A stretch of 64,000 bases of DNA. Origin: Rhizobium favelukesii (GTDB lineage Bacteria; Pseudomonadota; Alphaproteobacteria; Rhizobiales; Rhizobiaceae). Below the pieces are notes generated by a model, which worked only from the letters and a program-made list of their open reading frames with translations, searched no databases and had not been told where the DNA came from. Within the stretch, counting starts at the first letter, position 1. Each line of letters starts with the position of its first letter. Below, in pieces: positions 1-7,118 of the stretch. The DNA is taken from contig NZ_HG916855.1 in NCBI RefSeq assembly GCF_000577275.2, forward strand, positions 1,240,001 to 1,304,000, read 5' to 3'. The translations under genes and the position numbers were made by a program.

Positions 1-312
1 CCGGGTTTCGCCATGGACCTCTTGAGTGTCGATGGCGGAAAGACCGTCACGCTTGTTGGTGAGGAAGGCGTGTCTCGGATCCTGGCCGTTATCCGCGGGG
101 GGGTGCGGCTTATCGGCGACCAAACGCAGTCTGAGCTGACCCCCGGCCTGTCCGCCATGGTTGCGACGGGCAGACAGGCGGTCTTGGTCAATACCTCCGA
201 TACCGTTTCCGAGGTCATTGAAATCAGCTGTGGCAACGCCAGCGTCCTTGGCTTGCCGAGCCAGCCTTTTGCAACCATCCCCTACGACGTGAGGGCAGCT
301 GATTATGCCTAG
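1..312 (+). CDS. 3' end of a cupin-type protein, possibly mannose-6-phosphate isomerase
   Basis: The frame is open from the first base and stops at 312, so this is the last 103 codons of a gene that begins outside the window. The residues form short alternating beta strands with glycine turns (VDGGKTVTLVG, RGGVRLIG, TPGLSAMV), which fits a cupin jelly roll. The C-terminal cupin of type I mannose-6-phosphate isomerases has this layout, and such an enzyme would feed GDP-mannose or GDP-mannuronate synthesis for an alginate-type polymer. That identity rests mostly on context. The stop overlaps the ATG of the next gene by 8 bases, so the two are likely co-translated. Confidence 0.5.
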   Translation, partial: PGFAMDLLSVDGGKTVTLVGEEGVSRILAVIRGGVRLIGDQTQSELTPGLSAMVATGRQAVLVNTSDTVSEVIEISCGNASVLGLPSQPFATIPYDVRAADYA

Positions 313-1825
313 TCGTTTTGCGGCGATCGCGACACTTGTCGCCTGCCTCGCGGGCTCACCCTGGGCGACGGCGGGTCAGAAGAGCCCATACTGGCCAGGG
401 CTGGACCGTCTCGAGCAAGATACGCAGCGCTTGGATGTATCGTCGGGCGAGATATTCAGGCGTGCCCACGAACTGGCTGGTATTGAACCGTCGCGGGCCG
501 GAGGTCAGGCCGGCCAACTTAATTTCCCAGATACCCAGAAACGCCTTAGTCGTTCGCCGGTCGATATTCTCCTGCGCCGGATCGGCTTGCCGGCAAGCCA
601 GGGTTTCGTGGAAGCCAGTTTAAAGGCCCAGCCGGCCCCTCAGGCTACCGCAATCGTCATCGAAAGCGGCTCATTCAGCCTCGAAGACGTCAGACAGGTC
701 CTGCAAACGAAGGGCTTTGATGACTATCTCGAGAAGGGTCCAGAGGGGTACGTCGCCCATCGCCCCATCTTCATCTGGACTGGCGGCGCATTGAAAATCG
801 GCCCTGGCGAAAGGTTGGCGGTCGACGGCAGCCAAGGCGCATTTGTTGTCAATACCGGGGTTTTGGAGATCGATGGCGCATACCTTGGTGTGACAGGCGC
901 CAAGAACAGCGGATTTCGGCCGTTCCTGCTGACAACCTTCGGCGGAGCCACACTGGTAAGCCGAAGTGAAATCACCGGACTGGGCTTTCCCGGGTTCCTG
1001 GAAGGAAGCGGTGTGGCCTTCACACATCAACAGTTTTCGTCATCTGTAACGGGCTCCATACTCAAGGATAACATCTTCAAGGATGGTGCTGGTGTCGCGC
1101 TTGCCGGCGTAAGCGGGCTCGACATCGTCGGAAATCGCTTTGTCGATGGTCCTCAGACAGCGGTGCTGGTCAAGGCGGCACGCAACGTGCGTATCGCCGA
1201 CAACATCGTGTCGCAACGATCCGGGACGCACGCCATCAAGGTGACCGATGGTTCAAGCCATCTCGACATTTCCCACAACATCATCATTGGCAGTCCAGGT
1301 AACGGAATTTTTGTTGACGGCGGATCGACCGAGGTCAGGATTTCCGACAATCTCGTCGGCAGATCGAGGCTGACCGGAATTAGCGTGGATGGTGCCGCCT
1401 GCGTTGCGATCGAACGCAATGTCGTGCTTGCAAATCTTTCCCGTGGCATTGCGATGCGTTCCGTCCTCAACGGCAACGTGGAGAAAAATGATCTCCTCGG
1501 AAATGCTTCCGCCGGCCTGGCGATTTCAGGTCAGTTCGAGCATTCATCGCTTCGCGTTTCGCACAACAACTTTGTGAACAATCGCTTCGGATTGAGTGGC
1601 TCGGCAGTTGGGGAAGTCAGCCTTCTGGCAAACGACTTCAGTCGACAGCTGCCGCGCGTCGCCGACGGAGACTTCGCAACGAACCTCGGCGGATTGCTGG
1701 AGTTTGCTGCATCAGACCAGCCTGGTGAATTCAAGATCAAGGCAACCGTGCCAACCGCTCCGGATGACTTCTCCCAGTTTTCCGCAGTCGATTTTTCCGC
1801 TTGCATCGCCAAGAAGGGACCCTGA
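305..1825 (+). CDS. algG: AlgG-like right-handed beta-helix protein, catalytic motif missing
   Basis: Secreted protein of 506 residues: signal peptide (residues 1-23, ending in ATAG), then from about 150 a chain of beta-helix coils with repeated I..N.....G.....G patterns up to about 450. The order of coils resembles periplasmic alginate C5-epimerase AlgG, which turns mannuronate into guluronate in the growing chain and shields it in the periplasm. AlgG enzymes carry a DPHD catalytic motif. At the equivalent place, just before the HLDISHN coil, this protein has KVTD (residues 312-315), so the Pro and catalytic His are absent. I infer a structural or polymer-shielding role rather than epimerisation. 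It lies between the cupin gene and algI, 4 bases from the latter. The start is fixed by overlap coupling and the signal peptide. Confidence 0.75.
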   Translation: MPSRFAAIATLVACLAGSPWATAGQKSPYWPGLDRLEQDTQRLDVSSGEIFRRAHELAGIEPSRAGGQAGQLNFPDTQKRLSRSPVDILLRRIGLPASQGFVEASLKAQPAPQATAIVIESGSFSLEDVRQVLQTKGFDDYLEKGPEGYVAHRPIFIWTGGALKIGPGERLAVDGSQGAFVVNTGVLEIDGAYLGVTGAKNSGFRPFLLTTFGGATLVSRSEITGLGFPGFLEGSGVAFTHQQFSSSVTGSILKDNIFKDGAGVALAGVSGLDIVGNRFVDGPQTAVLVKAARNVRIADNIVSQRSGTHAIKVTDGSSHLDISHNIIIGSPGNGIFVDGGSTEVRISDNLVGRSRLTGISVDGAACVAIERNVVLANLSRGIAMRSVLNGNVEKNDLLGNASAGLAISGQFEHSSLRVSHNNFVNNRFGLSGSAVGEVSLLANDFSRQLPRVADGDFATNLGGLLEFAASDQPGEFKIKATVPTAPDDFSQFSAVDFSACIAKKGP

Positions 1826-1829
1826 AATC

Positions 1830-3260
1830 ATGGTTTTTTCCTCCGAGGTCTTCCTTTTTCTGTTTCTTCCGACATTCCTGCTGGCCTACTACGCGACCCC
1901 GATTGCGGCGCGCTCCCTTACCATTCTGATTGCGTCCTATATTTTTTACGGGTGGTGGCGGATGGATTTCCTCGCACTCCTGTTTGCAACAACCGTGTGG
2001 GTCTATGTCTTTGCGATCGCAGTCGAGCGCAATCTAGGCCGGCCCGCAGGGAAAATCCTGCTCGCCGTTGGTATCGCCGGCTGCCTGACGGTGCTTGGAG
2101 TTTTCAAATACCTGAACTTTTTCATCGATAGTTTCGCCGCTCTCGTTGGGACGGATGCGGGCGGGCTCGGTATTCACTGGCGCCTCATCCTTCCCATTGG
2201 TATTTCCTTCTACGTCTTCCAGTCGATCAGCTATCTTGTCGACGTCTATCGCCGGGAAACGCCCGCCACGCGCAACTTCATCGATCTTGCCGCATACAAG
2301 GCTCTGTTTCCGCAGCTCATTGCTGGCCCAATCCTGCGTTTCAAGGATCTCGCCGACCAATTCAAACATCGCGATCACACCATCCAGAAGTTTAGCGACG
2401 GTACGGCCCTGTTCGTCATCGGACTTGCAAAGAAAGCACTGATTGCAGATCCGATTGCGCCGATCGCCGACAGCATCTTTTCGAGCGGTCACCCGACCCT
2501 GATTGAGGCGTGGCTTGGCGCCATCGCCTACATGATGCAACTTTACTTCGATTTTTCCGGCTATAGCGACATGGCGATAGGCCTTGGACTGATGATCGGG
2601 TTCCGCTTCGCACCGAACTTCGACATGCCCTATCTCAGCCGGAGCATCACCGAATTCTGGCGCAGATGGCACATCAGTCTGTCAAACTGGCTGAGAGACT
2701 ATCTCTACATTCCGCTCGGCGGAAGCCGCCTCGGTCCTCTTCGAACCTATCTCAACCTGATTTTGGTCATGCTCCTCGGTGGGCTTTGGCATGGCGCCAA
2801 CTGGACCTTCGTTCTCTGGGGCGGATGGCATGGTGGCTGGCTGGCGCTCGAACGCGCCACAGGCTGGAATAAGATAGCGACCTCGAAATGGATAGCGCTG
2901 CCACTCACCCTGCTGATCGTCTTGTTGGGATGGGTCCTCTTCCGGGCCGAGAGCGTCGGTGTCGCATTGGAGCTTTATGCCGGCATGCTTGGGCTGAATG
3001 GGTTTTGGGCGCGACCGGAATTGCTCCTCGATATCACTCACGAAGGGCTGCTCACTCTGGCCATCGGATGCGCAGTCGTTGCAAGCGAGCCTTATCTTCA
3101 GACATTCGATCGGACAGGGGTTGCCGTGCCAGGTACCGATGGAACCGCGACGCTTCGTCAATCGATCACAGTGCCGTTGATGCTGACCTTGCTTGCAACA
3201 GCAACGATCCTGAAGCTTGCCGAGGCCAACCACTCGCCGTTTCTCTATTTTCAGTTTTGA
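1830..3260 (+). CDS. algI: AlgI-like MBOAT membrane O-acyltransferase
   Basis: Polytopic inner-membrane protein of 476 residues in the MBOAT family. AlgI-type proteins pass acetyl groups across the membrane for exopolysaccharide O-acetylation. Visible hallmarks are the N-terminal FLFLFLPTFLLAYY segment, the YLVDVYR and FPQLIAGPILR motifs, FWRRWHISLSNWLRDYLYIPLGG and GLWHGANWTFVLWGG; the last holds the conserved membrane His near residue 321. The open frame extends upstream to 1596, but that part overlaps the previous gene in another frame. ATG 1830, 4 bases after the algG-like stop, gives a proper N-terminal membrane segment. The next gene starts 7 bases after its stop, so this is the membrane part of the acetylation set algI-algJ-algX-algF. 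Confidence 0.93.
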   Translation: MVFSSEVFLFLFLPTFLLAYYATPIAARSLTILIASYIFYGWWRMDFLALLFATTVWVYVFAIAVERNLGRPAGKILLAVGIAGCLTVLGVFKYLNFFIDSFAALVGTDAGGLGIHWRLILPIGISFYVFQSISYLVDVYRRETPATRNFIDLAAYKALFPQLIAGPILRFKDLADQFKHRDHTIQKFSDGTALFVIGLAKKALIADPIAPIADSIFSSGHPTLIEAWLGAIAYMMQLYFDFSGYSDMAIGLGLMIGFRFAPNFDMPYLSRSITEFWRRWHISLSNWLRDYLYIPLGGSRLGPLRTYLNLILVMLLGGLWHGANWTFVLWGGWHGGWLALERATGWNKIATSKWIALPLTLLIVLLGWVLFRAESVGVALELYAGMLGLNGFWARPELLLDITHEGLLTLAIGCAVVASEPYLQTFDRTGVAVPGTDGTATLRQSITVPLMLTLLATATILKLAEANHSPFLYFQF

Positions 3261-3267
3261 GGCGCCA

Positions 3268-4365
3268 ATGCAGATCAACGCTAAACAAACAACTGCCAGA
3301 CTGCTGCTTCCGGTGATGTTGTTCGGCTATGGGGTCTTTGCCAATGTCGACATTCGCCCCCAATTGCTCGGCGCTGTTTCGCAGCTCCCCGCAAACGTCG
3401 GCCAACTGAGCCACGGGCTGATCGGAACGACGCTCGAGGCCGTCTACAAGACCGAGTTGCCACACCGCGAGTTTGCGGTCGAATTCGTCGGCGCTGCTCG
3501 CTACGTCCTTTTCGGCGAAGGGCGTCGTGGAGTGGTCGTTGGAAAAAACGGATGGTTGTTTTCCGAGGAGGAATTTCGCGGCGCCGCGAACGCTGACAGC
3601 GGCATTTCGAGCGGCGTTCGCGAGATTTCGAAGGTCGCCGAAGCTCTACGGTCCCGAGGTCAGCGACTGATTGTCGTACCGCTGCCTGCCAAGAGCGACG
3701 TTTACCGTGAATATCTGACGGATCAGCGATATGCCTCGATCGCAGAGCGTCGATACACCGATTTCATCGATGCACTGTCTGCGGCACAGATCGACGTCGT
3801 TGATGCAAGGGAAGCACTACAGCGTGCAAAACCGCAGGATAACGTCTTTCTCAAGACTGACACGCATTGGACGCCTGCGGGAGCCAAGGCTGTCGCCGGT
3901 GCGATCGCGGCTTCCTCGCGAATTGTGGGACAGACGCATTTTGTCCTCAAGGACGAGCCAAACCGGGCGCTTGAAGGCGACCTCGTCAAATTCGTGACCG
4001 GTGCAAGATTGGCGCCGTCGATCGGATTGAAGAACGAAGTCGTCGCCCCGCAAACTGCGTCACCGGACGATGCAGGGTCAATCATCGATATCCTGGGACA
4101 GGACGAAACATTTCCCGTCGTTCTGGTCGGCACCAGCTACAGTGCCAACGATACCTGGTCCTTTTCCGCTTATCTCGAAGCTGCGCTTGGCGCCAACGTC
4201 TTGAATGTCGCCGAGATCGGCCGCGGGCCGGTCGTTCCCATGCATAAATTTCTGGAGACCAGCCAGCAGATTCAAGGACAACCGACAGTGCTTTGGGAGT
4301 TTCCGGTTCGCTATTTGACCGAGCCAGCTCTTTGGGATGCACCTCCACCCGTTGCTGAGGAGTAG
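3268..4365 (+). CDS. algJ: AlgJ-like SGNH O-acetyltransferase
   Basis: Protein of 365 residues with an N-terminal membrane anchor (LLLPVMLFGYGVFANV) and a periplasmic SGNH-hydrolase-like domain of the ALGX/AlgJ type. It has the Asp-x-His pair in TDTHWTPAGAKA (Asp198, His200) and the nucleophile Ser in LVGTSYSAND (Ser290), so the catalytic triad is complete. AlgJ takes acetyl from AlgI and passes it on to the polymer. ATG 3268 is preferred over the upstream ATG 3217 because the latter overlaps algI by 44 bases. An ordinary hydrolase is possible from the fold alone, but the neighbours make acetyltransfer much more likely. Confidence 0.85.
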   Translation: MQINAKQTTARLLLPVMLFGYGVFANVDIRPQLLGAVSQLPANVGQLSHGLIGTTLEAVYKTELPHREFAVEFVGAARYVLFGEGRRGVVVGKNGWLFSEEEFRGAANADSGISSGVREISKVAEALRSRGQRLIVVPLPAKSDVYREYLTDQRYASIAERRYTDFIDALSAAQIDVVDAREALQRAKPQDNVFLKTDTHWTPAGAKAVAGAIAASSRIVGQTHFVLKDEPNRALEGDLVKFVTGARLAPSIGLKNEVVAPQTASPDDAGSIIDILGQDETFPVVLVGTSYSANDTWSFSAYLEAALGANVLNVAEIGRGPVVPMHKFLETSQQIQGQPTVLWEFPVRYLTEPALWDAPPPVAEE

Positions 4366-4369
4366 ACAC

Positions 4370-5131
4370 ATGCGCTTCCTTATACTGCTGGTCGCTCTGA
4401 GCATTGGCGTCAATAACGGATGCGGTGTTGCGTTTGCGGCTGCGGGCGCCGACCCGAAATCAAAGGCAGCGGATCAGCGCTATCGGCAAGGCTTCAATCA
4501 GGGCGTTACAAGAACGGATCAACTGAAGGACCCCGCCTTGCAGGCAATCCGTCGGCGGATGATTGCCCGCCAGCGTGTTTCCTACAAAGAGCTGCAGATG
4601 CTCGCCGACCGGGGCGACGGTGTAGCGGCGATCTACGTCGCCAAACGCCTTGCAGCAAATCCGAAACTGACGGCCGACGCGATCCATTATTACACCATTG
4701 CATCTAGCACCGGCCGCGCAGGAGCAGTTGCTCCGCTTTCCCGACTGCTCAGCACAACCTCAGAGACAGTCAGTGAGCCCCGCCTTGCGCAGGCTGAAAA
4801 GACGCTTCGCGACCATGCGTCCCGTGGAAATCCCGTGGCAGCCGCACAACTCGTCAAATTTTACAAGAGTGGCCGGCCTTTCGGAGCCAAGCCCGACGAG
4901 GTCTTGCGCCTTGAGCGGCAGGCGGCCGCCGGGGGTGACTCGAAGACTGCGCTCAATTTGGCGATCTCCATGATCTCCCAGGGCCTGGCGGGCGATCAGG
5001 AAAAGGAAGAGGCGAGGCACTTCCTGACGATCGCAAAAGACAGTGCTGAACCAAGCACGAGCGCGATCGCCGCCGCCGTTTTGCGCCGGTTGGAGAAAGA
5101 ACCAACGAACCTTGTCGAGGTTTCGCAATGA
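4370..5131 (+). CDS. Small exported Sel1/TPR-repeat protein, AlgK-like position
   Basis: Exported protein of 253 residues: signal peptide (MRFLILLVALSIGVNNGCGVAFA), then helical pairs of Sel1/TPR type, for example ADRGDGVAAIYVAKRLAAN, ASRGNPVAAAQLVKFYKSG and AAGGDSKTALNLAISMISQG. In Pseudomonas the TPR lipoprotein AlgK helps assemble the export complex. This protein sits in the same locus but is smaller, and I see no clear lipobox, so it may be a soluble periplasmic scaffold instead. It starts 4 bases after algJ, and its stop overlaps the next start by 4 bases (ATGA), marking tight coupling. The second TPR protein of the operon is at 7119. Confidence 0.75.
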   Translation: MRFLILLVALSIGVNNGCGVAFAAAGADPKSKAADQRYRQGFNQGVTRTDQLKDPALQAIRRRMIARQRVSYKELQMLADRGDGVAAIYVAKRLAANPKLTADAIHYYTIASSTGRAGAVAPLSRLLSTTSETVSEPRLAQAEKTLRDHASRGNPVAAAQLVKFYKSGRPFGAKPDEVLRLERQAAAGGDSKTALNLAISMISQGLAGDQEKEEARHFLTIAKDSAEPSTSAIAAAVLRRLEKEPTNLVEVSQ

Positions 5132-6471
5132 TACACTGGATTAGTCGATCGACCTTGTGTTCCCGGATCTTGGCGGCAGTCGCCATTGCGCTGGCGTCGG
5201 CAGGGACCGGCCACGCCGCGTCCTCTGCTTTCGAATGCGCAGGCCTTGAGACCAACAGACAACTTGCCGTTGTCGAGGGAGAGAAGGGATTTTTCTATCG
5301 CGTCATTGCGGACCTGCGCATGGAGCAGCAACTGTCGGAGCACACCGCCGACGAAGTGGCATTGCTCGCAGAGGCGCTTGAGGCGGGGGGAACGACGCTT
5401 GTCTTTGTTCCGATACCGACCAAAAGCCTCGTCCTGCCGCAATATCTGCCCGAAACTGCAAAAAGTGACTACGGTTTTGACTACGGCGTTGCAAAAAGAG
5501 CCTATGACGATGTCATCAAGCGATTGCGCGATCATGGCATCGCTACGGTTGATCTGCTGGAAAGGCTAAGAAAAGACGCCGGTGATGAGCCGCCATTCTT
5601 CCAGGCTGATTTTCACTGGACATCGTCGGGTGCGCGCGTGTCCGCAGAGGAAATCGCTGCAGCGATCCGGGCTCTTCCAGGTTCGGACGACCTCAAAAAA
5701 GCGAGTTTTCAGACAAAGCCGACCACGCGCTTGTCGATCATTTCCACGATGCGTCGATTGCTGCAGTCCGGCTGCAAGGATGCATTGCCCCTGCCGCAGA
5801 CACAGGGGTACGAAACCTTTGAGACGGGTGGCGAAAACACCACAGCCGACATCTTTGGCAACGACGCTTCGGGCGGTACCGTCGCCCTGGTCGGCACGAG
5901 CTATTCTGATCTTCCTGCCTCAAATTTCGCGGGCTTTCTCTCGCAGGCCCTCTCAACTCCTGTGACGAACTATTCGATTTCAGGGGGCAACCAGTTCGGG
6001 TCGATCACGTCCTATCTCACATCGGAAGCCTTCCAGACGAACCGGCCCCGATTTCTGATTTGGGAGAACCCGATCTACAACAATCTCGGCAAATTCGGCG
6101 ATGCGCCTTTGATCGAGCTTTCGGCCGCGGCGCGTCAAAGCTGCCGGACGATCGATAGTGAGAAAATTTCACATCCCAGCGCCAATGTGATCAGCGTTGC
6201 CATCGGTGAGGGCGAGGTCTCTGACTCGGCGGTGATTTATGCGTTTTCAGGCGATGCGCATAGTCGGCGAGCGACGCTGCGTTTTGAGCTGAGCGACGGC
6301 CACCAGTTCGAGAGCAGTATTCTGCGCGCGGACCGAATGGTCTCGACCGGCCGCTTCTATTTTCCGGTTCGCTACTTTGCCCGTGAGGCCCCGCAGCGCA
6401 TCAATCTCGAATTTGACCGCCTTTCTGCCGATGCCGCGGCGGTCAGTGTCTGCAGCCCTAAAGCAAGGTGA
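5128..6471 (+). CDS. algX: AlgX-like SGNH O-acetyltransferase with C-terminal binding domain
   Basis: Protein of 447 residues: signal peptide (LAAVAIALASAGTGHA), a central SGNH-type domain and a C-terminal beta-rich segment from about 345 that fits the carbohydrate-binding module of AlgX. The catalytic Asp-x-His pair is in QADFHWTSSGAR (Asp161, His163), and the Ser is in LVGTSYSDLP (Ser258), so the triad is intact. AlgX is the terminal acetyltransferase that binds mannuronan and acetylates it in the periplasm. It is a paralogue of the AlgJ-like protein two genes upstream. The start overlaps the Sel1 gene stop by 4 bases. Confidence 0.88.
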   Translation: MIHWISRSTLCSRILAAVAIALASAGTGHAASSAFECAGLETNRQLAVVEGEKGFFYRVIADLRMEQQLSEHTADEVALLAEALEAGGTTLVFVPIPTKSLVLPQYLPETAKSDYGFDYGVAKRAYDDVIKRLRDHGIATVDLLERLRKDAGDEPPFFQADFHWTSSGARVSAEEIAAAIRALPGSDDLKKASFQTKPTTRLSIISTMRRLLQSGCKDALPLPQTQGYETFETGGENTTADIFGNDASGGTVALVGTSYSDLPASNFAGFLSQALSTPVTNYSISGGNQFGSITSYLTSEAFQTNRPRFLIWENPIYNNLGKFGDAPLIELSAAARQSCRTIDSEKISHPSANVISVAIGEGEVSDSAVIYAFSGDAHSRRATLRFELSDGHQFESSILRADRMVSTGRFYFPVRYFAREAPQRINLEFDRLSADAAAVSVCSPKAR

Positions 6472-7112
6472 TGGAAATGATCATATCTCGCACATGTGCA
6501 GCTCTTTGCGTCGCGATGCTGGCTTTGGCCACGCCCATAACGGGATTGGCGCAAGACGCCGGGCTTTACGGCAAGCCCGTTGACCCGAACGGGTCGTTCA
6601 TCCGCATTGTCGACATTAATGCCTCGTCGGCCGTCATCGCTGGTGCTCAAGTCGCAAATTTCACCGAAGGGGTGTCACCCTATGTCACCGTCAAACCTGG
6701 TGACGTCGACATGTCCATCGGCTCAGAGAGCACGAAGGTGACCGCCGACCCCGGCAAATACTACACCTATGCCAAGCTGTCAGATGGACAAGGGAAACTT
6801 TACGTCGATGGCGTCAAGGATGACCCGTCGAAGGCTCAGGTCTATCTTTACAATCTCACTGACCTGCAAACAGTCGATCTGGTCGCGCCTGCTGCGAATG
6901 CAACTGCACTCAAGGCGGTCGCCTCCGGAACCTCTCAGAGCGTATCTCTAAGAGCGCCGCTCAGTCTCGGCTTCGTTATCCAGCACGACGGCAAGACGAT
7001 CGCCGAAATCGAAAAGATCGACCTGAAGAGACGGGCGGGGTTTTCCATCGTTCTCTCAGGCAGCAAGGGCGACTACCACGTCGTCGCCGCTGAAAACCAC
7101 TTGAGCCAATAG
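6468..7112 (+). CDS. algF: AlgF-like periplasmic O-acetylation protein
   Basis: Exported protein of about 214 residues with a signal peptide (MLALATPITGLA-QDA) and a beta-rich mature part with the AlgF pattern LYGKPVDPNGSFIRIVDIN near the N terminus. AlgF is needed for alginate acetylation and is thought to link acetyl donor and acceptor proteins in the periplasm. The length matches the family. The start is ambiguous: GTG 6468, ATG 6471 (overlapping the algX stop) or ATG 6477. All three keep the signal peptide, and 6471 gives the cleanest coupling. With algI, algJ and algX this completes the acetylation set. Confidence 0.88.
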   Translation: MMEMIISRTCAALCVAMLALATPITGLAQDAGLYGKPVDPNGSFIRIVDINASSAVIAGAQVANFTEGVSPYVTVKPGDVDMSIGSESTKVTADPGKYYTYAKLSDGQGKLYVDGVKDDPSKAQVYLYNLTDLQTVDLVAPAANATALKAVASGTSQSVSLRAPLSLGFVIQHDGKTIAEIEKIDLKRRAGFSIVLSGSKGDYHVVAAENHLSQ

Positions 7113-7118
7113 GGGACA

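Noticed and set aside
2034..2672. Minus-strand open frame inside algI
   Set aside because: Antisense shadow of the MBOAT gene.
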